A stretch of DNA of 64,000 nucleotides, taken from the NCBI RefSeq assembly GCF_030848565.1, contig NZ_JAVDDV010000001.1, positions 62,001-126,000 on the forward strand. The letters are read 5' to 3'. The translations under genes and the position numbers were made by a program. The notes beneath the pieces are model-generated. The model was given only the letters and a program-made list of their open reading frames with translations, was not told the DNA's origin and ran no database searches. Of this stretch, positions 55,141-63,542 are shown piece after piece. The first letter of the stretch is position 1. Every line of letters starts with the position of its first letter. This stretch comes from Natronolimnohabitans sp. A-GB9. GTDB lineage: Archaea > Halobacteriota > Halobacteria > Halobacteriales > Natrialbaceae.

Positions 55141-56496
55141 ATGGATCGCGACACGATCGAGCCGAGCGTCGGGGAGATCCCCGGCGAACGCGCTCGGCGG
55201 TGGGTCGATTTTCACCACGAACACGCCGCGCCCAGTACGCACGTCTACGAGTTCGTCTGGGACACGACTGCCGAGGCGATCGGGCCGTTCTGTACCGACG
55301 TCGACGGGAACGTCTTGCTCGATTTCACGAGTCACGTCGCTGCCGCGCCGCTTGGCTACAACAATCCCGCCGTCCGCGAGAAACTCGAGGCGTTCGACCT
55401 CGTCGATCCACTGAAGATCGCCGGACAGGACTTCTACGTGAGCAACGGTGGCGACCCCGAGGACACCGACCTTCCGGGGCCGACCCAGCTCATGGATCGG
55501 CTAGTCGCGATGACCGACCACTACGATATGGACCGAGTTTTCCTCTCGAACTCCGGTGCCGAGGCCGTCGAGAACGCCATCAAGATCTGTTATGCGTCGG
55601 GCGGCCACCGTGCGTTTACCTTCGAGGGTGCCTTTCACGGTCGGACGCTCGGTGCGCTCTCGCTGAACCGCTCGAAGACCGTCCACCGACGGGGGTTTCC
55701 CGAACTGCCGGGCGTCGTCAGCGTTCCCTTCCCCTCGAGCGAAGCGATCTACGAAGAACGGTGGCTGACAGACGGTCCCGGCGGCAACGTCGTCGCGGAT
55801 CGACTTCACCCCGACGTCGGCGTCATCGATCCCGACGAGGTCGCCTACCTGATCCTCGAACCGATCCAGGGCGAGGGCGGCTACCGGGTCGCCATGCCCG
55901 AGTTCGCTCGCGACCTCGAGGCACTGCGGGAGCGATACGACTTGACGATCGTCGCCGACGAGATTCAGTCGGGTCTCGGCCGGACGGGCGAGCAGTGGGC
56001 CGTCGATCACTTCGAGCTCACCCCGGACGTCATCGCGGCCGGAAAGGGCCTCCGCGTTGGGGCGACGATCTCACGATCGGACGTCTTCCCCGACGAGAAG
56101 GGGCGACTCTCGTCGACGTGGGGCAGTGGGGACGTCATTGCCTCGGTACAGGGCGCGCTGACGATCGACGTCGTCCACGAACGGAACTTGCTCGAGAACG
56201 CCCGCAGGCGAGGCCGACAGCTCCGCGACCGCCTCGAGGACGCCATCGAAGACGGCGAGGCAGCCGGAGCCATCGACGTCCGCGGGAAAGGATTGATGCT
56301 CGCCGTCGAGTTCGACACGAAGGAGCGACGCGAGACCGTCCTCGAGGCCGCGTTCGAACGCGGCCTGTTGACGCTTGGCTGTGGCCACAAGACACTGCGA
56401 CTGCTGCCGCCACTCGACGTCACCGAGCGAGAGATCGACCTCGCCGTCGAGCTGTTGCTCGAGGCGGTCGCGGCCGTCGAATCGTCCACGAACTGA
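55141..56496 (+). CDS. Class III (PLP) aminotransferase
   Basis: 451 residues from ATG 55141 (MDRDTIEPSVGEIPGE); an in-frame ATG at 55126 is also possible. Motifs of acetylornithine/4-aminobutyrate transaminases: SNSGAEAVENAIKICYASGGHRAFTFEGAFHGRTLG, TIVADEIQSGLGRTGEQWA and the PLP-lysine segment IAAGKGLRVGATI. The donor and acceptor substrates are not clear; long class III enzymes of this type often act on omega-amino acids. Its TGA merges into a repeat. Confidence 0.9.
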   Translation: MDRDTIEPSVGEIPGERARRWVDFHHEHAAPSTHVYEFVWDTTAEAIGPFCTDVDGNVLLDFTSHVAAAPLGYNNPAVREKLEAFDLVDPLKIAGQDFYVSNGGDPEDTDLPGPTQLMDRLVAMTDHYDMDRVFLSNSGAEAVENAIKICYASGGHRAFTFEGAFHGRTLGALSLNRSKTVHRRGFPELPGVVSVPFPSSEAIYEERWLTDGPGGNVVADRLHPDVGVIDPDEVAYLILEPIQGEGGYRVAMPEFARDLEALRERYDLTIVADEIQSGLGRTGEQWAVDHFELTPDVIAAGKGLRVGATISRSDVFPDEKGRLSSTWGSGDVIASVQGALTIDVVHERNLLENARRRGRQLRDRLEDAIEDGEAAGAIDVRGKGLMLAVEFDTKERRETVLEAAFERGLLTLGCGHKTLRLLPPLDVTEREIDLAVELLLEAVAAVESSTN

Positions 56497-56590
56497 GACG
56501 GACTGCTGTACTGATCTCCCGCCGATCGCCAGGATGGAGTGGAGCCGGCGATCGGCGGGCAGTGACGACGGGAGACCGTATGACTTGCTG
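56494..56590. repeat. Intergenic palindromic element, GCCGATCGCC subfamily, full copy
   Basis: TGAGACGGACTGCTGTAC at the aminotransferase stop, CCCGCCGATCGCCAGGATGG, CGGCGATCGGCGGG and GTGACGACGGGAGACCGTAT. Aligns over about 90 bp with 33828-33930. Confidence 0.72.
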
Positions 56591-56661
56591 ACCCGTTTCG
56601 ACGGGCCATCGTCACACGAAAGCCCGGTCCTCTTTCGGCTACCGCACGAACTCGAGAGACG

Positions 56662-57003
56662 ATGATCGGCGCACTCACCGCGGGGAAAAAGGCAGTGACG
56701 TTCGGCTACAAACGCTACGGAATCCCCGGAGCGATCGCCTCGGGTGGCATCGCCCTCGCGGGTTATATCGCTGTCCGACGGGCCCTGCAAGCAGCGACCG
56801 ACGCCGACGAGGACTCGCTGGGCGCAGCCGTCGACGCCGACACGCTCGAGGCAGCGATCGATCGGGGCGGCCTCGAGGCGGTGACCGACGTCGAAACGCT
56901 CGAGGCGGCGATCGACCGGGACCAGTTACGTTCGAACGTCGACGTCGACGAACTCCGGTCGTCGGTCGGTGAGGACGTCGACGAGTTCACCGACGTCGAA
57001 TAG
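56662..57003 (+). CDS. Hypothetical protein with DxDxLExAIDR repeats
   Basis: 113 residues. A short basic head (GKKAVTFGYKRYGIPGAIASGG) leads into a hydrophobic helix (IALAGYIAVRRAL). Then come several repeats of a V-D-x-D-T-L-E-A-A-I-D-R type unit: VDADTLEAAIDR, VTDVETLEAAIDR, NVDVDELRSSV. Likely membrane-associated with an acidic repeated tail. No family recognised. An intergenic TGTCCGACAGTAG fragment follows the stop. Confidence 0.68.
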   Translation: MIGALTAGKKAVTFGYKRYGIPGAIASGGIALAGYIAVRRALQAATDADEDSLGAAVDADTLEAAIDRGGLEAVTDVETLEAAIDRDQLRSNVDVDELRSSVGEDVDEFTDVE

Positions 57004-57018
57004 CTCTGTCCGACAGTA
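57004..57018. repeat. Intergenic element end (CTCTGTCCGACAGTA)
   Basis: Immediately after the TAG stop of the hypothetical gene. Matches the conserved TGTCCGACAGTA end; the remainder of the element is not evident before the purD stop at 57062. Confidence 0.5.
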
Positions 57019-57061
57019 GCCACGAGGAATCCGTGGCGTCGTCGATCTCGAGACGGCTCGA

Positions 57062-58354
57062 TTATTCGCCGCGAAGTTCGTCGACGTGGTCGATGCGCTG
57101 CTGGACGAGGTCGGGCTTGCCGATGTCGTGGCGCATGTGCAGGCCCTCTTCGCCAGCGACCTCGAGGGCGCTTTCGGCGATCTCCTCGGCCTCGGTGATC
57201 GAGTCGGCGAGTCCGACGACCGCAAACGACCGCGAGGTCGTCGTGTAGATGCCGTCGTCGCGTTCGTCGACGCTGGCGTAGTAGAGCAACGCGTCGCCGG
57301 CACTCTCTTCGTCTACCTGTACCTTCGCGCCGGCCTCGGGATCGGTCGGATACCCCTCCGGCACGGCGTACTTACAGACCGTCGCCTGGTCGGCGAACTC
57401 GAGTTCCGGCACCGACTCTCCGTCGCGGGCGGCAGTCAGGACCTCGAGGAAGTCCGTCTCCAGCACCGGCAGAGTGTTCATCGCCTCAGGGTCACCGAAG
57501 CGAGCGTTGAACTCGATGACCTTCGGGCCCTCGCTGGTGAGCATGAACTGCCCGTAGAGGATGCCGCGATAGTCATCGAGGGCGTCGACGGTTGCCTCAA
57601 TGATCGAGACTGCCTCGTCGTAGTCGTCCTCGGTCATGAACGGAAGGGCCGTCGTCGCGTCGGAGTAGCTGCCCATTCCGCCTGTGTTCGGTCCCTCGTC
57701 GCCCTCGTAGGCGCGTTTGTGGTCCTGGACGGCCGGGGCCGTCTCGAGCGTACCGTTGGCGACGAACGCCTGGACGGTGAACTCCTCGCCGATCAGCCGT
57801 TCCTCGAGGACGATCCGGTCGTAGTCGGACTCGCGGATGTACTCTTTGCCCTCTTCGGGGGTGACCTGATCCCCGATGACCTTTACGCCTTTGCCACCGG
57901 TGAGGCCGGCGGGCTTGATCGCCAGATCACCGTCGTACTCGTCGACGAACTCACAGGCGGCTTCCATGTCGTCGAACGTCTCGAAATCGGGACAGCCCGG
58001 AATGTCGTTTTCCTCCATGAAGCGGCGCTGGAACGCCTTGTCCGTCTCGATCCGGGCGTCTTCGGCCTTCGGTCCGAAGGCGTAGATCCCGGCGTCCTCG
58101 AGTTCGTCCGCGACGCCGGCTTCTAGGGGTGCCTCGGGACCGATAACGGCGAGCGTCGCGTCGACGTCCTCGGCGTAGTCGACGACGGCGTCGGGATCGG
58201 TCGTCTCGAGCGTCTCGAAATCGGTCGCGATCCGCGCGATTCCGGGGTTTCTGTTGCCCGCACAGGCATAGAGGTCGACCCCACTGTCCTCGAGCGCACG
58301 AGCGATGGCGTGTTCGCGGCCACCACCGCCGATCAGGAGCACGTTCTCTTGCAT
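57062..58354 (-). CDS. purD: Phosphoribosylamine-glycine ligase
   Basis: 430 residues. N domain LLIGGGGREHAIARAL, ATP-grasp KPAGLTGGKGVKVIGDQ, LIGEEFTVQAFV and GGMGSYSDATTALPFM, late IEFNARFGDPEAMNTLPVLETDF. It makes glycinamide ribonucleotide in de novo purine synthesis, using glycine that glyA supplies. Single gene, starting MQENVLLIGGGG. It diverges from the small HTH gene. Confidence 0.97.
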   Translation of the reverse strand: MQENVLLIGGGGREHAIARALEDSGVDLYACAGNRNPGIARIATDFETLETTDPDAVVDYAEDVDATLAVIGPEAPLEAGVADELEDAGIYAFGPKAEDARIETDKAFQRRFMEENDIPGCPDFETFDDMEAACEFVDEYDGDLAIKPAGLTGGKGVKVIGDQVTPEEGKEYIRESDYDRIVLEERLIGEEFTVQAFVANGTLETAPAVQDHKRAYEGDEGPNTGGMGSYSDATTALPFMTEDDYDEAVSIIEATVDALDDYRGILYGQFMLTSEGPKVIEFNARFGDPEAMNTLPVLETDFLEVLTAARDGESVPELEFADQATVCKYAVPEGYPTDPEAGAKVQVDEESAGDALLYYASVDERDDGIYTTTSRSFAVVGLADSITEAEEIAESALEVAGEEGLHMRHDIGKPDLVQQRIDHVDELRGE

Positions 58355-58525
58355 GGTCGATAGCGGAACGCACGAACCTGTAAGCGTTGCTCTTTGCTCG
58401 AGTTAGATGTATGCACGTACGTGGTCAAACGAACGGTTCGTGACCGAAGTCAGAGCCTCCAGTCTTATACACCTCTATATTTAGGGCGTGAGAATAGCCG
58501 TACGGAGACCAACTTTCGAGCCAAG

Positions 58526-58816
58526 ATGGGACAGCTGCGTACCGAACTCTACGACAGCCTGTCGAATCACCACCGACGGCGCCTCCTGCTCGAGTTGTTG
58601 ACGGAGAGTCCACGGACCGCTTCGATTTCCCGTGTCGACGACGAGACGGAACGCCTCGAGTTTCACCACGTCCATCTCCCGAAGCTGGACGATTACGGGT
58701 TCATCGAGTGGCATCGTTCCCTGTGCTGTATCGAACGGGGGCCACGGTTCGACGACGCTCGGCCGATACTGGAACAGGTCGCGGCCGATACCGATCGGTT
58801 CTCGACGTGCAACTGA
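58526..58816 (+). CDS. Small HTH-type protein (DUF7344-like)
   Basis: 96 residues from ATG 58526 (MGQLRTELYDSLSNHHRRRLLLELL). A TATA-like TCTATATTTAGG near 58472-58483 lies about 45 nt before it. The N-terminal DSLSNHHRRRLLLELLTE segment, then HVHLPKLDDYGFIEWHR, resemble DUF7344 regulators of haloarchaea. In those, a winged-helix core binds DNA. An in-frame extension upstream to 58394 crosses the promoter and is rejected. Stop TGA begins a repeat copy. Confidence 0.75.
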   Translation: MGQLRTELYDSLSNHHRRRLLLELLTESPRTASISRVDDETERLEFHHVHLPKLDDYGFIEWHRSLCCIERGPRFDDARPILEQVAADTDRFSTCN

Positions 58817-58832
58817 TACCGTCTGACAGTAT
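58814..58832. repeat. Intergenic element end (TGATACCGTCTGACAGTAT)
   Basis: The DUF7344-like gene's stop is the TGA of TGATAC. TGACAGTAT resembles the usual CGACAGTAT end. Only a short copy. It is followed by GAGCGA/GAGTGA-like repeats at 58897-58935. Confidence 0.52.
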
Positions 58833-58938
58833 GCGCCACGTCACGCGACGATTTTCCTCCGTTACCAGTGGATCGGCGAGAACGCCATTACCTCCACGAG
58901 CGAACGAGCAGATGCGAGTGAGCGAGTGAAGTGAGGGA

Positions 58939-59018
58939 TAGTAACAACTGCAACGGTTTACACACTGATCGCCGATCCGTCTGGCGATCAGGTGTGCAAT
59001 GACTTGCAGTGGCTCCTA
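58939..59018. mobile_element. 80-bp MITE-like element (copy 2)
   Basis: Same length and ends as copy 1 (TAGTAACAACTGCAACGG ... GACTTGCAGTGGCTCCTA), with paired changes keeping the stem: TGAAA/TTTCA in copy 1 becomes TGCAA/TTGCA here, and CCGATCG/CGATCGG becomes CTGATCG/CGATCAG. Flanks are GA and TA, so no intact TA duplication. It lies 4 bp past the stop of the DEAD-box helicase gene. Confidence 0.82.
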
Positions 59019-59022
59019 TAGT

Positions 59023-61701
59023 TCACGCGTAGAACAGCGGCGGCCGTCGGTCGCCGCCGTGGTCCTCGTCGGGCAGGTGTGCTGCCAGTGCGCTCTCGTC
59101 TTCGTTCTCGAGTACGTGATCGAGGACGTCGACGGCGGCTCCGCGGTGGAGTGGCTGATTGTCGTTGCCACACTGCTCGTCCATCACGCAGGCGGGACAG
59201 CCGCCGGTGTTTCCACAGTCGCAGTCGGCGATCAGTTCCCGTGCGCGCTCGGCGACGGTCTCGAAGTTCTCGTAGATCGCCCGTGCGAACCCGAGGCCGC
59301 CGTCGATGCCGTCGTAGATGAACCAGCCGCTGGTCGGGTCGCGCTCGAGGCCGCTTGCGATCTCTCGGATGGTCGCTTCGGCGGCGGCGATGTTCTTGGG
59401 AGCGTCGTCGCCTGCCGACACGTCGGGTCCGGCGGCCGACTCCGAGTGAGCCGGCTGCTCGAGGTGTGAGTCGATCGACAGCGTCGCGAGTCCGCCGAGG
59501 TCTCGCTTGTCGACCATCAACTCGAGTGGTGCGACGCCGATCGTCGCGTGTTCGGCGGCGTGGAGCCCACCTGCGTACCCGAGGTGGGCGGTATCGGCGA
59601 ACTCGTCTTCGAGCCCGGGAATCGAGACGTCGCGGTACTTTTCGATGAGAGCGCGCTCGACGCGCTGTGGCACCTCGAGCCAGCACAGCTGGGTCTCCAT
59701 CGACAGCGGCGGGTTGTCGGTCGGGATCCCCTGTTCCCGTTTCGTTCCGCCGTGGACGGCCACCTTGTCGTAGGTGCCGTGGTAGACGAGCACCTGGCCG
59801 CGACCGAAATGCAGCGTGAACTCACCGATCTCGCGGGACTGCTCGGAGACGGCATCGAGGACGGTCACGTCCGTTCGCGTGCGCGTGTAATAGTCCACGT
59901 CCGTCGGCCGCAGCGTGACAGTCGGACGTGGCCCACCGTGGTCGACACTCGTCACCTCGTACTGTTGGCCCTGGTGCAATCTGACTGCCCCCTCGTGGAA
60001 ATCACGCAGGACGCGTTCCTTCGCGAGCGGTTCCATCTCGGGATCGTACTCGTCCTCGACATCGTCGGCGAGGCGGACGTCGTACTCCTCGCCCGTGGTC
60101 GCGTACAGCGAGATCGACTGTTGGGGTCGAGGCGGTCCCGTATACGAGACGCCCGTCTCGAGAGCGCCCTGGAGCTGGCCGGCGCGACGCCACATCTCGA
60201 CGGCGCGCTCGAGTCGCTCGCGCTCGGCGACGGTCCCAACGTCCGATTCGTCGACCGCGAGTTCGTCGGCCGCACACCGCAAGTGTTTCGCGAAGACGGC
60301 GTCGTTGTCGACGTCGACCACGGCGTCCTCGACGTCGTTCTCGAGCAGGTAGTCCGGATTCGAGACGACGTACTGATCGAGTGTGCGGTGGTCGGCGACG
60401 AGCACCGAGAGTGCACGTTTCGTCCCACGGCCCGCGCGTCCGATCTGCTGCCAGAACGACTGGCGTTGGCCTGGGTAGCCGAGCTGGACCGTCGCGTCCA
60501 TCTCGCCGACGTCGATCCCCAACTCGAGGGCGTTCGTCGAGGCGACGCCGTCCAGAATGCCGGTCTTGAGCCGGTGTTCGGTCCCGTGGCGCTTCGCCCG
60601 CGAGTGGCCGGCGTGATAGGGCTCGAGCGCGCTTCCCCGGTCAGGATGCGTGTAGTAGCGGCGGTTGTCGTGGCGGTGTTCCGACGCTCGCTTGATCGAG
60701 AGCTCGGCGAGCTTCCGCGAGGGCGTAAACAGCAGCGTCTGGGCGTCGTGATAGGTGAGATGCGAGAGTACTCGCGGGGCCTCGACGGTCGCGGGGACGC
60801 GCTCGAGGGCGTCGTCGCCGTCGGTATCCTCGTCGTGATCGGCCTCGGTCCACTCGTCGCGCCCGTCGTGGCTCCCGTCCCGGTCTCGAGGCGGCGGGTT
60901 CCAGAGCACCAGATCCCGGGGCCCCGTCGGGGAGCCGTCCTCGTCGACGACGGTAACCGACTCGTCGATCAGCGCCGACGAGTGCTCGCCGGGATTGCCG
61001 ACCGTCGCGCTCGTAAGCACGTACTGGGGTGACGCGTCGTAGTAATCGAGAACGCGTTTCAGTCGACGGACGATCCAGGCGACGTGCATGCCGTGGACGC
61101 CGGTGTAGGTGTGTGACTCGTCGATCACCACGAGATCACACGCCGAGAGGAACCGTGCCCAGCGATCGTGGTCGTGCAGGTAGGTGTTCACGCCGGCGAA
61201 GTTCGTGATGACGACGTCGGCTTCCTCGCGGATCCGCTTGCGATTGCGGCCGCGTTCGGTGTCGCCGTCGTAGACTCGGACCGTGATCTCGAGGCCCAGT
61301 TCATCGAAGAGGTCGTTCAGGCTCCGTTCCTGGTCCCGTGAGAGTGCCTTCGTTGGATAGAGCAGATACGCGGTCGATTCGATGCCCCGAGCCCGCGCCT
61401 CGAGGTAGTTGCGCGCGATCTGGAGCGCGTAGATTCGGGTCTTCCCCGAGGACGTACTCGTCGCGACGCAGACGTTTTCGCCGTCGGCAAGCGCCTCGAG
61501 GGCATCGGCCTGGTGGGTGTAGAGGTCGTGCTCGAGCGGTTTCGCGAGATCGGCCCGGAGCACGTCCTCGCTGGGGACCGTCTCCGCAGGTCGGCCGGGG
61601 CGCTCGAGGACGGTGACGTCGTCGGGCAAGCCAGGATAGGTTTCGACCAGCTCGTCGCCGGTGATCGGGACGTCCTGTGCGTTCGGTCGGTGGTCACTCA
61701 T
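59023..61701 (-). CDS. DEAD/DEAH-box helicase with C-terminal DUF1998 zinc site (MrfA/YprA-like)
   Basis: 892 residues. Walker A VATSTSSGKTRI (about 80-90), DEAH-box VVIDESHTYTGVHG, helicase C-domain with GQRQSFWQQIGRAGRGTKRALS. The C-terminal cysteine cluster CDCGNTGGCPACVMDEQC matches the DUF1998 zinc site. In Bacillus the relative MrfA works with the nuclease MrfB in mitomycin DNA repair. Here a matching nuclease gene is 3 bp upstream on the same strand, so the pair is likely cotranscribed and functional. Substrate damage type is unknown in archaea. Confidence 0.93.
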   Translation of the reverse strand: MSDHRPNAQDVPITGDELVETYPGLPDDVTVLERPGRPAETVPSEDVLRADLAKPLEHDLYTHQADALEALADGENVCVATSTSSGKTRIYALQIARNYLEARARGIESTAYLLYPTKALSRDQERSLNDLFDELGLEITVRVYDGDTERGRNRKRIREEADVVITNFAGVNTYLHDHDRWARFLSACDLVVIDESHTYTGVHGMHVAWIVRRLKRVLDYYDASPQYVLTSATVGNPGEHSSALIDESVTVVDEDGSPTGPRDLVLWNPPPRDRDGSHDGRDEWTEADHDEDTDGDDALERVPATVEAPRVLSHLTYHDAQTLLFTPSRKLAELSIKRASEHRHDNRRYYTHPDRGSALEPYHAGHSRAKRHGTEHRLKTGILDGVASTNALELGIDVGEMDATVQLGYPGQRQSFWQQIGRAGRGTKRALSVLVADHRTLDQYVVSNPDYLLENDVEDAVVDVDNDAVFAKHLRCAADELAVDESDVGTVAERERLERAVEMWRRAGQLQGALETGVSYTGPPRPQQSISLYATTGEEYDVRLADDVEDEYDPEMEPLAKERVLRDFHEGAVRLHQGQQYEVTSVDHGGPRPTVTLRPTDVDYYTRTRTDVTVLDAVSEQSREIGEFTLHFGRGQVLVYHGTYDKVAVHGGTKREQGIPTDNPPLSMETQLCWLEVPQRVERALIEKYRDVSIPGLEDEFADTAHLGYAGGLHAAEHATIGVAPLELMVDKRDLGGLATLSIDSHLEQPAHSESAAGPDVSAGDDAPKNIAAAEATIREIASGLERDPTSGWFIYDGIDGGLGFARAIYENFETVAERARELIADCDCGNTGGCPACVMDEQCGNDNQPLHRGAAVDVLDHVLENEDESALAAHLPDEDHGGDRRPPLFYA

Positions 61702-61704
61702 CTG

Positions 61705-63258
61705 TCAGAAGTCACCCAGTCCTGTCTGTTCGGTGTCGTCGTCGGCTGGGGCCCCGTTTGCGGGCGAAACGTCGTCGGCTCGCGGCGCGTCCCGGAGGCG
61801 CTCGTAGACGTGCCACAGCGCCCGACAGTCGTCCTCGCAGTAGGCCTCGTGGCGCTCCCACTCGAGTTCCGCACCGGTCCGCATGAACCGCTGGTAGGCC
61901 GCCGCCGTCCGTGCGCCGTCGAGACCCGTCCCTGCGCCCTCGTAGCCAAGCGCGTCGGCGACGACCTCGAGTTCGTTCGTCCGCCCGGGTAACAGGGCGT
62001 GTTCCTCCGTGACCGCCCACAGGTAGAGATCGAACTTGGGGATCGACTCCCACTCCTCGGTATAGTAGGGGACGTGTTTCGCGATGAAGGCGCCGAGATG
62101 TCGGTAGTCGAACCGCCAGCCGTTCCAGGTGAGCAGCGCTCGGTTGGGATGCATGCCCAAGAGCCAGTCACAGAAGGCCTCGAGTACCGGGCCCGGATCT
62201 GACGGATCGCCGCGTTCGACGAACGTCTGGTAGCTGTCGCTTGCGGGATCGTAGACGCCGATCTGCCAGATGATCGTCGGCGAGAGGCCGTCGGTCTCGA
62301 TGTCGAGACACAGCGGCGGCTCGTGCCAGTCCGCTCCCGGGAGCGACTCGTCGGTGAGCCGGCGGGGCTCGCCGACCTCGAGGACCGTCGCGTGCTGGCG
62401 CATTCTGCGAGCGCGCTCGCGACTGACGTTGGGAAGGTCCGCGAGCGTTTCGACCGGTGTCTCGAGGAGTTCCGCGCGGGTGGTTACACCTCGATCGGCG
62501 AGTCGATCCGCCGTCTTCGGTCCGATTCCGGTGACGGCCTCGAGGCCGTAGTCGGTCACGTCGTGGGTGTCGACGCTCGTGACGCCGCCGGGGGTAACCT
62601 GCAGGCTCGCGATCGAACGGCCGTTTCCGTAGCCCTCGGCGGGACCGGCGCCACGAACGCGGACCGAGACGCAGTCGGCCGCGAGCGGTCCGACGCCGCC
62701 GATCGTCTCGTGGTCGACGTCGCGGACGGCACCGGTATCGGGCTCGAGGTGCCACAGCGCGTCGTAGCCGGCGGGTTGGCTTCCCGTCAAGAGAGTCGTT
62801 ACCTCGCCCGTGGGGAAGGCGTCAGCCACTGTCGCTGTGCCCTCCAGATCCGTCTCGAGGGCTGTCGGTCTGGTCGTCGTCGTGACGTCGTCACAGACGA
62901 GCGCGGCGAGATCGGTGTCCACAGCGAGCGTCCTCGAGACTGACTCCGGGGCCGCCTGCAAGCTCTGTAGCCCCGGCGTCACGGCGACCTCGAGTGAGGC
63001 CGTCTCGCCGCCGACCCCGCCGTCGATCACCTGCCGAGACAGCGGGCCGTTCCCGGCGGTCTCGAGAGGCGGATGAAACGCCGGCGCGGCGAAGGTACTC
63101 CGGGCTCGAGCGAACGCCTGTGGCTCGCGTTCCGGACCGAGCACCCAGACGGCGTCGGGTTCGAGCGTTCGGTCGAGGTCCTCGAGGGTCGCGACGGGGC
63201 GGTCGGCGATCACCGACGGCGGGAGCGCGAGGACGGTGGCGCCGGCTCGAGCGGGCAT
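61705..63258 (-). CDS. RNase H-like exonuclease with long N-terminal region (MrfB-like)
   Basis: 517 residues from ATG 63258 (MPARAGATVLALPPS). Residues 1-235 form an uncharacterised region. A helix-hairpin-helix (LEAVTGIGPKTADRLADRG, about 239-257) follows, then a DEDD nuclease core: LCLDIETDGLS (about 316-326), LLTWNGWRFDYRHL and AYCEDDCRALWHVYERL. It precedes the MrfA-like helicase by 3 bp on the same strand. Compared with the smaller paralog at 34425 and with MrfB, the N-terminal half is extra. An in-frame start at 63471 is not used. Confidence 0.88.
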   Translation of the reverse strand: MPARAGATVLALPPSVIADRPVATLEDLDRTLEPDAVWVLGPEREPQAFARARSTFAAPAFHPPLETAGNGPLSRQVIDGGVGGETASLEVAVTPGLQSLQAAPESVSRTLAVDTDLAALVCDDVTTTTRPTALETDLEGTATVADAFPTGEVTTLLTGSQPAGYDALWHLEPDTGAVRDVDHETIGGVGPLAADCVSVRVRGAGPAEGYGNGRSIASLQVTPGGVTSVDTHDVTDYGLEAVTGIGPKTADRLADRGVTTRAELLETPVETLADLPNVSRERARRMRQHATVLEVGEPRRLTDESLPGADWHEPPLCLDIETDGLSPTIIWQIGVYDPASDSYQTFVERGDPSDPGPVLEAFCDWLLGMHPNRALLTWNGWRFDYRHLGAFIAKHVPYYTEEWESIPKFDLYLWAVTEEHALLPGRTNELEVVADALGYEGAGTGLDGARTAAAYQRFMRTGAELEWERHEAYCEDDCRALWHVYERLRDAPRADDVSPANGAPADDDTEQTGLGDF

Positions 63259-63542
63259 CGGTCGTCGGGAGGCGCGCGGCGATAAAGAGCGTTTGGACAG
63301 CGGAGTGGAAGTGAACCGCACACTCGTGACCGGATACGAACGCAGACTCGAGTTCAGACTACCGGACAGCAGCCACTGAAGCGAATTCGCCGAACTGGAG
63401 CGGCAAACTCTCACACTCGTTCTGTCCGGTAATGTCAATGATCTCGACCGCCGGTCGACGGCGCTGGACACGTATGACTATACTGACGAATCTCCACCGG
63501 AACCTCAACGACTTAAGAACCACCACGCTCAACGGAGCGACA
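63259..63542. other. Divergent gap between the MrfB-like gene and thyA
   Basis: 284 bp. A worn intergenic element end, ACCGGACAGCAGCCACTG, lies at 63361-63378. ACTTAAGAACC near 63510-63520 is a TATA-like box about 30 nt before thyA. No gene. Confidence 0.4.

Noticed and set aside
55200-56591. 463-codon frame overlapping the aminotransferase
   Set aside because: Arg-rich +1 shadow; the aminotransferase motifs lie in the other frame.
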